Source: Azohydromonas lata NBRC 102462
Lineage (GTDB): Bacteria > Pseudomonadota > Gammaproteobacteria > Burkholderiales > Burkholderiaceae_C
DNA length: 64,000 bases
Reading direction: 5' to 3'
Assembly: GCF_001571085.1 (NCBI RefSeq)
Contig: NZ_BCTC01000010.1
Span: 32,845-96,844, forward strand
The notes beneath the pieces were generated by a model that saw only the letters and a list, made by a program, of their open reading frames with translations, ran no database searches and was not told where the DNA came from. Positions 11,396 through 23,377 of this stretch are shown here, in pieces (within the stretch, counting starts at the first letter, position 1; each line of letters opens with the position of its first letter). A program made the translations under genes and the position numbers.

Positions 11396-12190
11396 ATGCA
11401 AAACTTCATCAGCATCGAAGGCGCCGAGATGGTGTTCAACACCAAGAAGGGCCGCTTCCATGCGCTGCAGGGCATCAACCTGCGCATCGCCGAGGGCGAG
11501 TTCGTGACGCTCATCGGCCACTCCGGCTGCGGCAAGAGCACGCTGCTCAACCTCATCGCCGGGCTGACGCTGCCCTCCCAGGGCGTGCTGCTGTGCGAGA
11601 ACCGCGAGATCACCGGCCCGGGCCCCGAGCGGGCCGTGGTGTTCCAGAACCACTCGCTGCTGCCCTGGCTCAGCTGCTTCGACAACGTGCACCTGGGCGT
11701 GGAGCGGGTCTTCGGTGCCAAGGAAGGCAAGGCGCAGCTCAAGGAACGCACGCTGGCGGCGCTGGAGCTGGTCGGCATGAGCCACGCCGTCACCAAGCGC
11801 CCAAACGAGATCTCCGGCGGCATGAAGCAGCGCGTGGGCATCGCCCGCGCCCTGGCCATGGAGCCCAAGGTGCTGCTGATGGACGAGCCCTTCGGCGCCC
11901 TGGACGCGCTGACCCGCGCCAAGCTCCAGGACGAGCTGCTGCGCATCGTGGCGCGCACCAGGAGCACGGTGGTGATGGTCACGCACGACGTGGACGAGGC
12001 CGTGCTGCTGTCCGACCGCATCGTGATGCTGACCAACGGTCCGGCCGCCACCATCGGCGAGATCGCCACCGTGGACCTGCTGCGTCCGCGCGACCGCGTC
12101 GCGCTGGCCGAGGACTTGAACTACATCCGGCTGCGCAAGCAGGTGCTGGACTTCCTCTACACCCGCCACGGCGAGAAGCGCGCCGCCTGA
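11396..12190 (+). CDS. nrtC: Nitrate ABC transporter ATP-binding protein
   Basis: A 264-residue ATPase subunit. Walker A is GHSGCGKSTLLN, the Q-loop lies in VVFQNHSLLPWL, the signature is EISGGMKQRVGIARALA, Walker B is VLLMDEPFGALDALT, and the switch His is in MVTHDVDEAVLL. It resembles NrtD/CmpD single ATPases and lacks the NrtC-type fused binding domain, so nrtD would be an equally fair symbol. The ATG at 11396 lies 29 bases after nrtB; a longer upstream reading of the frame overlaps nrtB and is rejected. Confidence 0.94.
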   Translation: MQNFISIEGAEMVFNTKKGRFHALQGINLRIAEGEFVTLIGHSGCGKSTLLNLIAGLTLPSQGVLLCENREITGPGPERAVVFQNHSLLPWLSCFDNVHLGVERVFGAKEGKAQLKERTLAALELVGMSHAVTKRPNEISGGMKQRVGIARALAMEPKVLLMDEPFGALDALTRAKLQDELLRIVARTRSTVVMVTHDVDEAVLLSDRIVMLTNGPAATIGEIATVDLLRPRDRVALAEDLNYIRLRKQVLDFLYTRHGEKRAA

Positions 12191-12259
12191 CGGCGCCAGC
12201 AGCCCACTGGTCCTGCAGTGGGGCGGCGCGCGCCCGCGGCGCCGCCGTCCTGACCTTCA

Positions 12260-12293
12260 CGCCTGCGTTGCCTCGGCACGCAGGCGTTTTTTT
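12260..12293 (+). terminator. Terminator after nrtABC
   Basis: CGCCTGCG (12260-12267) pairs with CGCAGGCG (12279-12286) and is followed by seven T residues (12287-12293). It is placed 70 bases after the last gene of the operon. Confidence 0.9.
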
Positions 12294-12323
12294 CAGGGGC
12301 CGCTGGCCAGCCGCACAAAACGC

Positions 12324-12345
12324 GAAGGGGGCCGCAGCCCCCTTC
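12324..12345 (-). terminator. Hairpin after the isc operon
   Basis: GAAGGGGGC (12324-12332) pairs perfectly with GCCCCCTTC (12337-12345) around a four-base loop. The minus-strand tail is GCGTTTTG and the plus-strand tail is TTGTTTTC, so it may work in both directions. It lies 30 bases downstream of fdx and faces the nrtC terminator. Confidence 0.7.
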
Positions 12346-12375
12346 TTGTTTTCGACGCGGCCTCAAGCCGGTGCG

Positions 12376-12714
12376 TCAGTGCTTCTCGCGGGCGTGGTTG
12401 ATCGAGTACTTGGGGATCTCGATGGTCACGTCCTGGTCGGACACGATGGCCTGGCAGGACAGGCGCGAGGTGGGCTCCAGCCCCCAGGCACGGTCCAGCA
12501 GGTCTTCCTCGGCTTCGTCCATTTCGCCCAGCGAGCTGAAGCCCTCGCGCACCACGACGTGACAGGTGGTGCAGGCGCAACTGAGCTCGCAGGCGTGCTC
12601 GATCTCAATGCCGTTGTCCAGCAGTGCCTCGCAGAGGGAGGTGCCGCGCTCGGCCTTGACGCTGGCGCCTTCGGGACAGTACTCCGGGTGGGGAAGGATG
12701 CGGATGACGGGCAT
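12376..12714 (-). CDS. fdx: ISC-type [2Fe-2S] ferredoxin
   Basis: A 112-residue adrenodoxin-like ferredoxin that supplies electrons during Fe-S cluster assembly. Cluster ligands are C42, C48 and C51 in ACELSCACTTCHVVV and C87 in RLSCQAIV. It lies immediately downstream of hscA as the last gene of iscRSUA-hscBA-fdx. No iscX is seen after it. Confidence 0.96.
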   Translation of the reverse strand: MPVIRILPHPEYCPEGASVKAERGTSLCEALLDNGIEIEHACELSCACTTCHVVVREGFSSLGEMDEAEEDLLDRAWGLEPTSRLSCQAIVSDQDVTIEIPKYSINHAREKH

Positions 12715-12735
12715 GGAGTGGGTTTCCCTTGAGCT

Positions 12736-14604
<1,869 letters not shown>

Positions 14605-14636
14605 GAGTATTTGTTCTGGAAAACCTGCGAGGGCCG

Positions 14637-15155
14637 TTATTGTCCCAGCGCATCCAAGCGGGCCTCGATGTCCTCGCGAAAGCGCGCGACGAACATGAGG
14701 GCTCTGACGCGTTGGGCGGCCGTGGCGGCGTCGCCGCGTTCGTCCAGGAGCTGGCGCACCTCGTCCAGCAGCGCCCGCTCGGCGGTGCGCACTTCGTCGT
14801 CCAGCGACTCGACTTCGGCGGCGGCGTTCGCCTCCTCCAGCGTCTCGCGCCATTCCATCTGCTGCATCAGGAAGGCCGCGGGCATGGCGGTGTTGTTGTG
14901 GGCGTCGATGGGGGCGCCGCGCAGCTCGCAGAGGTAGGCCGCGCGCGTGAGCGGGTCACGCAAGCGCCGGTAAGCCTCGTTCACACGTACCGACCATTGC
15001 ATGGCCAGGCGCTGGGCGGTGGCGCCTTCGGCGGCGAAACGGTCCGGATGCACGCGGGCCTGGAGCTGGCGCCAGCAGGCGTCCAGCGCGGCGCGGTCCA
15101 GGGCGAACTTCTGCGGCAGGCCGAAGAGTGTGAAGTCGTCGTCGGTGAGGTTCAT
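14637..15155 (-). CDS. hscB: Fe-S assembly co-chaperone HscB (J-domain)
   Basis: A 172-residue J-type co-chaperone that delivers IscU to HscA and stimulates its ATPase. It starts [20 protein letters not shown]. The HPD motif is at residues 36-38 (ARVHPDRFA), followed by [22 protein letters not shown]. The C-terminal helical bundle includes [16 protein letters not shown], the IscU-binding region. It lies between iscA and hscA on the same strand. Confidence 0.95.
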   Translation of the reverse strand: MNLTDDDFTLFGLPQKFALDRAALDACWRQLQARVHPDRFAAEGATAQRLAMQWSVRVNEAYRRLRDPLTRAAYLCELRGAPIDAHNNTAMPAAFLMQQMEWRETLEEANAAAEVESLDDEVRTAERALLDEVRQLLDERGDAATAAQRVRALMFVARFREDIEARLDALGQ

Positions 15156-15261
15156 GAACGCGGGCCGGGCCGGCGATAGGAGCGGCGCGGCGCGCGCGCA
15201 TTGTCATTGACGCAATGACAGTGCCGCCCGCAGGCGGCACCGGCATACGCGAAAGGCGGGC

Positions 15262-15585
15262 TCAGACGCGGAAGGATTCACCGCAGCCGCAGCGGTCCTT
15301 CTCGCGCGGGTTGTGGAACTTGAAGCCCTCGTTGAGCCCTTCGCGCACGAAGTCCAGCTCCGTGCCGTCCAGGTAAGGCAGGCTCTTGGGGTCGATCAGG
15401 ATCTTGACGCCGTGGCCTTCAAACACATGGTCCTCGGGCGCCACCTCGTCGGCGTACTCCAGCTTGTAGGCCATGCCGGAGCAGCCGGTGGTCTTCACAC
15501 CCAGCCGCACGCCCACACCCTTGCCCCGGCGTGCGAGGTAGCGGGTGACGTGGCGGGCGGCCGCTTCAGTCAGCGTGACGGCCAT
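15262..15585 (-). CDS. iscA: Iron-sulfur assembly protein IscA
   Basis: A 107-residue A-type carrier. Conserved ligand cysteines are C35 ([10 protein letters not shown]) and C99 and C101 (DRCGCGESF). The chosen ATG gives the family start [17 protein letters not shown]; the frame is open 23 codons further but overlaps iscU. It begins 4 bases after iscU stops. Confidence 0.96.
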   Translation of the reverse strand: MAVTLTEAAARHVTRYLARRGKGVGVRLGVKTTGCSGMAYKLEYADEVAPEDHVFEGHGVKILIDPKSLPYLDGTELDFVREGLNEGFKFHNPREKDRCGCGESFRV

Positions 15586-15589
15586 GGCC

Positions 15590-15991
15590 TTATTGGGCCT
15601 TGGCCGGCGCGCCGTGCTTGGCCTTGTAGTCGTCCACCGCGGCCTTGATCGCATCTTCGGCCAGGATGGAGCAGTGGATCTTGACCGGCGGCAGCGCCAG
15701 TTCCTCGGCGATCTGGGTGTTCTTGATGGTCAGCGCCTCGTCCAGCGACTTGCCCTTGACCCACTCCGTGACCAGCGAGCTCGACGCAATGGCCGAGCCG
15801 CAGCCGTAGGTCTTGAACTTGGCGTCCTCGATCAGGCCCGTGGCCGGGTTGACCTTGATCTGCAGCTTCATCACGTCGCCGCAGGCCGGTGCACCCACCA
15901 TGCCGGTACCCACCGTCTCGTCGCCCTTGCCGAAGGAGCCCACGTTGCGCGGGTTCTCGTAGTGATCCACCACTTTGTCGCTGTATGCCAT
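15590..15991 (-). CDS. iscU: Fe-S cluster scaffold IscU
   Basis: The 133-residue scaffold on which IscS sulfur and iron are assembled. It begins [20 protein letters not shown]. Ligand cysteines are C37 ([10 protein letters not shown]), C64 ([11 protein letters not shown]) and C107 ([14 protein letters not shown]). The chaperone-recognition motif LPPVK (about 100-104) is present. It lies downstream of iscS in the isc operon. Confidence 0.97.
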   Translation of the reverse strand: MAYSDKVVDHYENPRNVGSFGKGDETVGTGMVGAPACGDVMKLQIKVNPATGLIEDAKFKTYGCGSAIASSSLVTEWVKGKSLDEALTIKNTQIAEELALPPVKIHCSILAEDAIKAAVDDYKAKHGAPAKAQ

Positions 15992-16040
15992 GACCCTTAC
16001 TCCGAATGTTTGAAAAACCGGTACGCCTTCAGCTCACGGC

Positions 16041-17261
16041 TCAATGCGCGCTCCACTGGATCGTGCTGAGGTCCACGCCGTCTTGGTACATCTCCCACAG
16101 CGGCGAGAGCTCGCGCAGCTTGGTCACGCGCTCTCTGAGGGTGGTGACGGCGTAGTCGATCTCTTCGTCGGTCGTGAAGCGTCCAATCGTCATGCGCAGG
16201 CTGGAGTGCGCCAGCTCGTCGCTGCGACCCAGGGCGCGCAGCACGTAGCTGGGCTCCAGGCTGGCCGAAGTGCAGGCAGAGCCCGAGCTCACGGCGATAC
16301 CCTTGATGCCCATGATCAGCGACTCGCCCTCGACGAAGTTGAAGCTGATGTTGAGGTTGTGCGGCACGCGCTTTTCAAGATGGCCGTTCACGAAGGTCTG
16401 CTCGATGTCCGACAGCCCCTTGAGCAGCCGCTGCTGCAGGGCGCGAATGCGCTCGTGCTCGGTGTGCATCTCTTCCTTGGCGATGCGGAAGGCCTCGCCC
16501 ATGCCCACGATCTGGTGCGTGGGCAGCGTGCCGGAGCGCATGCCCCGCTCGTGGCCGCCGCCGTGCATCTGCGCTTCCAGGCGCACGCGCGGCTTGCGGC
16601 GCACGTAAAGCGCGCCTATGCCCTTGGGACCGTAGGTCTTGTGCGAAGCCAGGCTCATCAAGTCCACGGGCAGCGTGCGCAGGTCGATCTCCACCTTGCC
16701 GGTGGCCTGTGCGGCGTCGACGTGGAAGATGATTCCGCGCTCACGGCAAATGGAGCCAATGGTCGGGATGTCCTGGATCACGCCGATCTCGTTGTTCACG
16801 AGCATGACCGACACCAGGATGGTGTCCGGGCGCAGCGCGGCCTTGAATTTCTCAAGGTCCAGCAGCCCGTCTTCCTGCACGTCCAGGTAGGTCGCCTCAA
16901 AGCCCTGACGCTCCAGCTCACGCACCGTGTCCAGCACCGCCTTGTGCTCGGTCTTGACGGTGATGATGTGCTTGCCGCGGGTCTTGTAGAAATGCGCCGC
17001 GCCCTTGAGGGCGAGGTTGTTGGACTCGGTGGCGCCGGAGGTCCACACGATCTCGCGCGGGTCGGCGTTGATCAAGTCGGCCACCTGCGCGCGCGCCTTT
17101 TCCACAGCCTCTTCCGCTTCCCAGCCCCAGGCATGGCTGCGCGAGGCGGGGTTGCCGAAGTGCTCGCGCAGCCACGGCACCATCGCGTCCACCACGCGCG
17201 GGTCCACCGGCGTGGTGGCGCCGTAGTCCATGTAGATCGGGAAATGCGGCGTCATGTCCAT
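16041..17261 (-). CDS. iscS: Cysteine desulfurase IscS
   Basis: A 406-residue PLP enzyme that removes sulfur from cysteine for Fe-S clusters, thiamine and tRNA thiolation. The PLP lysine is K208 in [12 protein letters not shown] and the persulfide cysteine is C330 in [17 protein letters not shown]. Other family marks are [14 protein letters not shown] and [10 protein letters not shown]. Two near in-frame ATG codons (17261 and 17255) are possible; the first is used here. It lies between iscR and iscU. Confidence 0.97.
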   Translation of the reverse strand: MDMTPHFPIYMDYGATTPVDPRVVDAMVPWLREHFGNPASRSHAWGWEAEEAVEKARAQVADLINADPREIVWTSGATESNNLALKGAAHFYKTRGKHIITVKTEHKAVLDTVRELERQGFEATYLDVQEDGLLDLEKFKAALRPDTILVSVMLVNNEIGVIQDIPTIGSICRERGIIFHVDAAQATGKVEIDLRTLPVDLMSLASHKTYGPKGIGALYVRRKPRVRLEAQMHGGGHERGMRSGTLPTHQIVGMGEAFRIAKEEMHTEHERIRALQQRLLKGLSDIEQTFVNGHLEKRVPHNLNISFNFVEGESLIMGIKGIAVSSGSACTSASLEPSYVLRALGRSDELAHSSLRMTIGRFTTDEEIDYAVTTLRERVTKLRELSPLWEMYQDGVDLSTIQWSAH

Positions 17262-17352
17262 GGGAAAAGAACTTCTAGTCGTGCGGTTGGGCGAGCGGCA
17301 CGCCGCCCGCGGTATGGATCACGAGCCAACCCGCGTCAGGCGCGGGCCGCGC

Positions 17353-17886
17353 TCACTTGGTGAAGGCGTTGCCCAGGGCGAAAACCGAGTTGGGCGCCGT
17401 GACCTTGATGGGCTTGACCACAGGGGTGCTGGAGATGGCGCGCTTGACAGGGGCCTCTTCCACCGACACGCCCTTGGCGATCTGGTCGTCCACGAGCTTT
17501 TGCAGCGAGATGGAATCGAGGTACTCGATCATCTTGTTGTTGAGGTTGGTCCAGAGCTCGTGCGTCATGCAGCGCCCGGAGTCCTCGCCCATGCAGTTTT
17601 CCTTGCCGCCGCAGCCCGTGGCGTCCAGCGCCTCGTCCACGGCGACGATGATGTCGGCCACGGTGATGTCCTCGGCCTTGCGGCCCAGGGAGTAGCCGCC
17701 GCCGGGGCCGCGGGTGCTCTCCACCAGCTCGTGGCGGCGCAGCTTGCCGAAGAGCTGCTCCAGGTACGACAACGAGATCTGCTGACGTTGGCTGATGGCC
17801 GCCAGCGCCACCGGGCCCGAATGCGAGCGCAGCGCCAGATCGATCATCGCGGTGACGGCAAAACGGCCTTTGGTGGTAAGACGCAT
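17353..17886 (-). CDS. iscR: Fe-S cluster-responsive regulator IscR
   Basis: A 177-residue Rrf2-family winged-helix regulator that represses isc when it carries a [2Fe-2S] cluster. It starts MRLTTKGRFAVTAMIDLALR. The recognition helix region is ISLSYLEQLFGKLRRHELVESTRGPGGGYSLG. Ligands are C92, C98, C106 and H109 (CGGKENC, then GRCMTH). The spacing between the second and third Cys is two residues longer than the C92/C98/C104 spacing of E. coli IscR. The ATG at 17886 has an AGGAG Shine-Dalgarno sequence. A longer frame upstream is rejected. Confidence 0.95.
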   Translation of the reverse strand: MRLTTKGRFAVTAMIDLALRSHSGPVALAAISQRQQISLSYLEQLFGKLRRHELVESTRGPGGGYSLGRKAEDITVADIIVAVDEALDATGCGGKENCMGEDSGRCMTHELWTNLNNKMIEYLDSISLQKLVDDQIAKGVSVEEAPVKRAISSTPVVKPIKVTAPNSVFALGNAFTK

Positions 17887-17999
17887 CGAAATACTCCTGC
17901 GCCGCAGCGGCGGCAATCGCTTGACCCTGTCCTCCCGCGGATCACACGGGTCGGCCGTCATGCGACCTGGGCCCTCTTTCGAGGGGCCTACACCCGGTC

Positions 18000-18025
18000 T
18001 ATCCCGAGTGTTTTGGTCGATTATA
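18000..18025 (-). promoter_or_regulatory. isc promoter -10 box overlapped by an IscR type 1 site
   Basis: The minus strand has TATAAT (18020-18025) overlapping ATAATCGACCAAAACACTCG. This matches most positions of the IscR type 1 consensus ATASYYGACTRWWWYAGTCRRSTAT. Binding there would block the promoter, giving the known negative feedback of the isc operon. The rest of the 355-base gap between iscR and uvrB (17887-18241) is the 5' leader and a GC-rich stretch with no gene. Confidence 0.75.
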
Positions 18026-18241
18026 CATGAAGCCTCCCTTTGGACTCAGGGGAACTACGCAGAAGTTCCCTTAGTGCCATCAGGGTTTACACCCTGGAAC
18101 GATACGCCGATTGCAGACGCTTTGCGCTGGCGCAAATCCGCGGGGAGTGCTCCATGACCGATTGCGCACTTTGCCAGACCCTCTTGGCGGGCTTGCGCCC
18201 GCGCCAGGAGCGTGCTGCACGCCGGCCGGGTGCGCAGCGCG

Positions 18242-20413
18242 TCAGCCGCGGCCGGTGATGGGCACGACGTTGCTGTCGTGCCCGGCGGCGCCAAAGGCCT
18301 GCTCGCGCAGCAGGGCGAGCTGGTCGCGCAGCCGCGCCGCCTGCTCGAACTCCAGGTTGCGCGCGTGTTCCAGCATCTGCTTTTCCAGCAGCTTGATGCG
18401 CTTGCCCAGGTCCTTTTCGCTCATGGCCTCCACAGCGGCGGCGGCCTGGGCGTTCTTGAGATCGTCCTTGGCGGTCTTGTCGGAGACCACGCCGTCGATC
18501 ATCTCGCGCACCTGCTTGCGCACCGTGCGCGGCGTGATGCCGTGCTCGGCGTTGAACGCCTCCTGCTTGGCGCGGCGGCGCAGCGTCTCGTCGATGGCAC
18601 GGCGCATGGAGTCGGTGGTCTTGTCGGCGTAGAGGATGGCCTTGCCCGAGGCGTTGCGCGCGGCACGGCCTATCGTCTGGATCAGGCTGCGCTCGGCGCG
18701 AAGAAAGCCTTCCTTGTCCGCGTCCAGGATGGCCACCAGCGACACCTCGGGAATGTCCAGGCCCTCGCGCAGCAGGTTGATGCCCACCAGCACGTCAAAG
18801 AGGCCCAGCCGCAGGTCGCGGATGATTTCCACCCGCTCCACCGTATCCACGTCGGAGTGCAGGTAGCGCACCTTCACGCCGTTGTCGGTGAGGTAGTCGG
18901 TGAGTTGCTCGGCCATGCGCTTGGTCAGCGTGGTGATGAGCACGCGCTCGTCGCGATCGACGCGGTCGCGGATTTCCTGCAGCACGTCGTCCACCTGGTG
19001 CAGCGCGGGGCGCACCTCGATCTCCGGGTCCACCAGGCCCGTGGGCCGCACCACCTGTTCCACCACCTGGCCGGCATGGCGCTTTTCGTAGTCGGCGGGC
19101 GTGGCCGAGACGAAGACGCACTGGCGCATCTTGGTCTCGAACTCCTCGAACTTCAGCGGCCGGTTGTCCAGCGCCGAGGGCAGCCGGAAGCCGTACTCCA
19201 CCAGCGTGGTCTTGCGGGCACGGTCGCCGTTGTACATGCCGCCGAACTGGCCTATGAGCACGTGCGACTCGTCGAAGAACATGAGCGCGTCGCGCGACAG
19301 GTAGTCCACCAGCGTGGGCGGCGGCGAGCCGGGCTCGGCGCCGGAGAGGTGGCGGGTGTAGTTCTCGATGCCCTTGCAGTGGCCGACCTCCTGCAGCATC
19401 TCCAGGTCGAAGCGCGTGCGCTGCTCCAGGCGCTGCGCCTCCACCAGCTTGCCCTGGGCCACGAACTCGTCCACGCGCTGGCGCAGCTCGGCCTTGATGC
19501 CCTCTATGGCGGCAAGCACGCGCTCGCGCGGCGTCACGTAGTGGCTGCTGGGATAGACGGTGAAGCGCGGGATCTTTTGGCGGATGCGCCCGGTGAGCGG
19601 ATCGAAGAGCTGCAGCGACTCGACCTCGTCGTCGAACAGCTCTATGCGTATGGCCAGCTCCGAGTGCTCGGCAGGGAAGACGTCTATCGTGTCGCCGCGC
19701 ACGCGGAAGTTGCCACGGGCAAATTCCATTTCATTGCGCGCGTACTGCATGCGCACGAGTTGGGCGATGACGTCGCGCTGGCCCATCTTGTCGCCCACGC
19801 GCAGCGTCATCACCATCTGGTGGTAGTCGGCCGGGTTGCCTATGCCGTAGATGGCCGAGACCGAGGCGACGATGATCACGTCGCGCCGCTCCAGCAGGCT
19901 TTTGGTGGCCGACAGCCGCATCTGCTCGATGTGCTCGTTGATCGCGCTGTCCTTTTCAATGAAGAGATCGCGCTGCGGCACGTAGGCCTCGGGCTGGTAG
20001 TAGTCGTAGTAGCTGACGAAGTACTCGACCGCGTTCTTGGGAAAGAACTCGCGGAACTCGCTGTAGAGCTGTGCGGCCAGCGTCTTGTTGGGCGCGAACA
20101 CGATGGCCGGCCGGCCCAGCCGGGCAATCGTGTTGGCCATGGTGAAGGTCTTGCCGGAGCCGGTGACGCCCAGCAGCGTCTGGAAGCTCAGGCCGTCCTG
20201 CACGCCTTCCACCAACTGCTCGATGGCCGCGGGCTGGTCACCCGCAGGCGGATAGGGCTGGAACAGCTCGAAGGGCGAGCCGGGATAGCGGGCGAACTCG
20301 CCCTGCGGCGCGGCCACTTCTTCCTGCGGCACCTGCTGCGGCTCCAGCGCGGCGGCGGAGCCCGGGACGGCCGAAACGGGCTGGGCGAGCTTGGCGGGCT
20401 TGGGGGAAGGCAT
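18242..20413 (-). CDS. uvrB: UvrABC system protein B
   Basis: The damage-verifying helicase-like subunit of nucleotide excision repair. The 723-residue protein has Walker [14 protein letters not shown], the beta-hairpin [15 protein letters not shown] that probes the helix, helicase motifs DESHVLIGQ and IGRAARN, and a C-terminal UVR motif ([23 protein letters not shown]) for UvrC/UvrA contact. An extra N-terminal segment of about 45 Ala/Pro-rich residues precedes the family start, making it longer than E. coli UvrB (673). It is divergent from the aspartate aminotransferase gene. Confidence 0.96.
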   Translation of the reverse strand: MPSPKPAKLAQPVSAVPGSAAALEPQQVPQEEVAAPQGEFARYPGSPFELFQPYPPAGDQPAAIEQLVEGVQDGLSFQTLLGVTGSGKTFTMANTIARLGRPAIVFAPNKTLAAQLYSEFREFFPKNAVEYFVSYYDYYQPEAYVPQRDLFIEKDSAINEHIEQMRLSATKSLLERRDVIIVASVSAIYGIGNPADYHQMVMTLRVGDKMGQRDVIAQLVRMQYARNEMEFARGNFRVRGDTIDVFPAEHSELAIRIELFDDEVESLQLFDPLTGRIRQKIPRFTVYPSSHYVTPRERVLAAIEGIKAELRQRVDEFVAQGKLVEAQRLEQRTRFDLEMLQEVGHCKGIENYTRHLSGAEPGSPPPTLVDYLSRDALMFFDESHVLIGQFGGMYNGDRARKTTLVEYGFRLPSALDNRPLKFEEFETKMRQCVFVSATPADYEKRHAGQVVEQVVRPTGLVDPEIEVRPALHQVDDVLQEIRDRVDRDERVLITTLTKRMAEQLTDYLTDNGVKVRYLHSDVDTVERVEIIRDLRLGLFDVLVGINLLREGLDIPEVSLVAILDADKEGFLRAERSLIQTIGRAARNASGKAILYADKTTDSMRRAIDETLRRRAKQEAFNAEHGITPRTVRKQVREMIDGVVSDKTAKDDLKNAQAAAAVEAMSEKDLGKRIKLLEKQMLEHARNLEFEQAARLRDQLALLREQAFGAAGHDSNVVPITGRG

Positions 20414-20571
20414 CGGACGATCCTGGAGAAAGCGGTGAAAACGGCGGGGCGCTTAGAATTGCGCGCCTTGCGCAAATGCATCCACATGCATCCGCAGGGC
20501 AATCCGACAGCCTAGCGCATCGCCCGTTCCCACAGCGGCGGCGCTCCTCTCCCCCATTGCTGGAAGCACCC

Positions 20572-21771
20572 ATGTCCTTGTTTGCCGCCGTCGAAATGGC
20601 CCCGCGCGACCCGATCCTGGGCCTCAACGAACAATTCGCCGCCGACCCCAACCCCGCCAAAGTGAACCTGGGCGTGGGCGTGTATTTCGACGATGAGGGC
20701 AAGCTGCCGCTTCTCAAGTGCGTCGCCGCCGCCGAAGAGCAGCTGCTGTCCGCCAAGAAGCCCCGCGGCTACCTGCCCATCGACGGCATCGCCGCTTACG
20801 ACAAGGCCGTGCAAGGCCTGGTGTTCGGCGCCGAGAGCGACGCCGTCAAGGGCGGCCGCGTGGCCACCGTGCAGGCCCTGGGCGGCACCGGCGGCCTCAA
20901 GATCGGCGCCGACTTCCTCAAGCGCGTGGACCCGGCGGCCAAGGTGCTCATCAGCGACCCGAGCTGGGAAAACCACCGCGCCCTGTTCACCAATGCGGGC
21001 TTCGAAGTCGGCACCTACCCGTATTACGACGCCGACAAGCGCGGCGTCCGCTTCGATGACATGCTGGCCGCCCTGCAAGGTGCGCCCAAGGGCACCGTCG
21101 TGGTGCTGCACGCCTGCTGCCACAACCCCACCGGCTACGACATCACGCCTGCGCAGTGGACGCAGGTGGTGCAGGCCGTCAAGAGCGCCGGCCTGGTGGC
21201 CTTCCTGGACATGGCCTACCAAGGCTTTGGCGAAGGCATTGCCGAAGACGGCGCCGTGATCCAGCAATTCCTGGACGCGGGCATCGACTTCTTCGTCTCC
21301 ACCTCGTTCTCCAAGAGCTTCTCGCTCTACGGCGAACGCGTGGGCGCGCTCAGCGTGGTGTGCGACAGCGCCGACGAGGCCGCCCGCGTGCTGAGCCAGC
21401 TCAAGATCGTCATCCGCACCAACTACTCCAACCCGCCGACCTTCGGCGCGCAGGTCGTGGCCACCGTGCTGACCACGCCCGCGCTGCGCGCGCAGTGGGA
21501 GGAAGAGCTCGCCGGCATGCGCCAGCGCATCAAGCTCATGCGTTCGCTGCTGGTGGAAAAGCTGCAGGCCGCGGGCTTGAAGCAGGACGTGTCCTACATC
21601 GTCCGCCAGAAGGGCATGTTCAGCTACTCCGGCCTGGGCAAGGAGCAGATGCAGCGCCTGCGCAGCGAGTTCGGCGTGTACGGCGTGGATTCCGGCCGCA
21701 TCTGCGTGGCTGCCCTCAACACCCGCAACATCGACGCAGTGGCCTCGGCCATCGCCAAGGTCGCCGCCTGA
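20572..21771 (+). CDS. Aspartate/aromatic aminotransferase
   Basis: A 399-residue class I aminotransferase of the AspC/TyrB branch, transferring amino groups between aspartate or aromatic amino acids and 2-oxoglutarate. It begins MSLFAAVEMAPRDPILGLNEQF. Family marks are KVNLGVGVYFDDEGKLPLL, HACCHNPTGYDIT, and the PLP lysine in STSFSKSFSLYGERVGAL, with a C-terminal GRICVAALN Arg. The ATG at 20572 matches the family; the longer frame overlaps the uvrB promoter region. A hairpin follows the gene. Confidence 0.93.
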   Translation: MSLFAAVEMAPRDPILGLNEQFAADPNPAKVNLGVGVYFDDEGKLPLLKCVAAAEEQLLSAKKPRGYLPIDGIAAYDKAVQGLVFGAESDAVKGGRVATVQALGGTGGLKIGADFLKRVDPAAKVLISDPSWENHRALFTNAGFEVGTYPYYDADKRGVRFDDMLAALQGAPKGTVVVLHACCHNPTGYDITPAQWTQVVQAVKSAGLVAFLDMAYQGFGEGIAEDGAVIQQFLDAGIDFFVSTSFSKSFSLYGERVGALSVVCDSADEAARVLSQLKIVIRTNYSNPPTFGAQVVATVLTTPALRAQWEEELAGMRQRIKLMRSLLVEKLQAAGLKQDVSYIVRQKGMFSYSGLGKEQMQRLRSEFGVYGVDSGRICVAALNTRNIDAVASAIAKVAA

Positions 21772-21796
21772 GCCGAAAAGGCACTGACTCAGCAGT

Positions 21797-21823
21797 ATCA
21801 AGCCGCCACCGTGGCGGCTTGAT
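21797..21823 (+). terminator. Hairpin after the aspartate aminotransferase gene
   Basis: ATCAAGCCGCCAC (21797-21809) pairs with GTGGCGGCTTGAT (21811-21823), a 13-base perfect inverted repeat. The plus-strand tail is only TTTCC, so termination is likely but not certain. The following 210 bases up to the depolymerase gene hold no gene. Confidence 0.6.
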
Positions 21824-22033
21824 TTCCGTGAACTGCATCTCGCTGGGGCCGGTTTTCCGGCCCTTTGCGCATCCTTGGATTGCCACGGGGTGGCAGTCTC
21901 GCGGCCGTCCGCGCATAAAAATTGCTGCACCTGCACAAAATGAAGAAGTCCTGTCAGGTTCGGATCAATTGCGGCGCGCATGCTGCCTTACCCTCCAAGA
22001 CGTCGTCCCCCATTTGCTGCGAGGTTCATCCCG

Positions 22034-23377
22034 ATGCTGTATCAGCTCTATGAAAGCCAGCGCGCCTTGATGGCGCCTTTCTCCGAGTTCGCCAGCGCGG
22101 CTTCCAAGCTGTACGACCATCCGCTGTCGCCTTTTGCGCATTCCATCCTGTCGCAGCGCATCTCCGCTGCGCTGGACCTGATGCACCGGCTGGCCAAGGA
22201 CTACGAGAAGCCCCAGTTCGAAATCACCTCGGCCACCGTCAACGGCGTCGAGGTGGCCGTGCAGGAGCGCGTGGCGCTGCAAAAGCCCTTCTGCCGGCTG
22301 CTGCGCTTCAAGCGCTTCACCGACGACGTGCAGGCCCTCACCGCCATGAAGAACCAGCCCACGGTGCTGGTCGTGGCGCCGTTGTCGGGCCACCACTCCA
22401 CGCTGCTGCGCGACACGGTGCGCTCGCTGCTGCATGACCACAAGGTCTACATCACCGACTGGACCGACGCGCGCATGGTGCCTGCCGAGGCCGGCCCCTT
22501 CCATCTCAACGACTACGTGGGCTATGTGCAGGATTTCATCCGCCACATCGGCCCGCAAGTTCACGTGATTTCCGTGTGCCAGCCCACCGTGCCGGTGCTG
22601 GCCGCGGTGTCGCTGCTGGCCAGCCGTAGCGAGGCCACACCACGCACCATGACCATGATGGGCGGCCCCATCGACGCGCGCCGCTCACCCACCGCGGTGA
22701 ACAACCTGGCGATGAACAAGCGCCACGAGTGGTTCGAGAACAACGTGATCTACCGCGTGCCGCCCAACTACCCCGGCGCCGGCCGCCGCGTCTACCCGGG
22801 CTTCCTGCAGCACACGGGCTTCGTGGCCATGAACCCGGACCGCCATCTGAGCTCGCATTACGACTATTTCCTGGACCTCATCCGCGGCGACGAGGACAGC
22901 ATCGAAGCCCACCGCAAGTTCTACGACGAGTACAACGCCGTGCTGGACATGCCAGCCGACTACTACCTGGAGACCATCAAGACCGTGTTCCAAGACTTCG
23001 CCCTGGTCAACGGCACCTGGATGGTCGAGGGCGAGCTGGTCAAGCCGCAGGACATCACCACCAGCGCGCTGCTGACGGTGGAAGGCGAGCTCGACGACAT
23101 CTCCGGCGCCGGCCAGACCCGTGCCGCGCACGACCTGTGCACCGGCATCCCCAAGGAGCGCCAGTTCCACTACGACGTGGAAGGCGCAGGCCACTACGGC
23201 ATCTTCTCGGGCCGCCGCTGGCGCGAAAAGGTTTATCCGCAAGTGCGCGACTTCATCGCCCGCTTCGATGCCGACCAGGGTAGCCCGGCCAAGCCCGCCG
23301 CCCTGACCGACGCGGCGGCCGAACCGCTGGCTGCGCCCACGCGCTCCAAGCGCTCCACGACGAAAGCCGGTGCCTGA
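22034..23377 (+). CDS. phaZ: Intracellular polyhydroxyalkanoate depolymerase
   Basis: A 447-residue alpha/beta hydrolase of the intracellular PHB depolymerase family that mobilises polyhydroxybutyrate granules. The nucleophile is a cysteine, C182 in [13 protein letters not shown], as in Ralstonia PhaZa1. Downstream are [20 protein letters not shown] (acid region) and [21 protein letters not shown] (catalytic His). The N-terminus [16 protein letters not shown] is typical. A short Ala/Lys-rich tail follows residue 430. The start at 22034 has a GAGG motif; 18 upstream in-frame codons are not conserved. The last codons overlap rnfB. Confidence 0.92.
   Translation: MLYQLYESQRALMAPFSEFASAASKLYDHPLSPFAHSILSQRISAALDLMHRLAKDYEKPQFEITSATVNGVEVAVQERVALQKPFCRLLRFKRFTDDVQALTAMKNQPTVLVVAPLSGHHSTLLRDTVRSLLHDHKVYITDWTDARMVPAEAGPFHLNDYVGYVQDFIRHIGPQVHVISVCQPTVPVLAAVSLLASRSEATPRTMTMMGGPIDARRSPTAVNNLAMNKRHEWFENNVIYRVPPNYPGAGRRVYPGFLQHTGFVAMNPDRHLSSHYDYFLDLIRGDEDSIEAHRKFYDEYNAVLDMPADYYLETIKTVFQDFALVNGTWMVEGELVKPQDITTSALLTVEGELDDISGAGQTRAAHDLCTGIPKERQFHYDVEGAGHYGIFSGRRWREKVYPQVRDFIARFDADQGSPAKPAALTDAAAEPLAAPTRSKRSTTKAGA

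Noticed and set aside
20475..20494. atgcatcc direct repeats upstream of the aspartate aminotransferase gene
   Set aside because: Two eight-base copies are too short to call an operator without comparative data.
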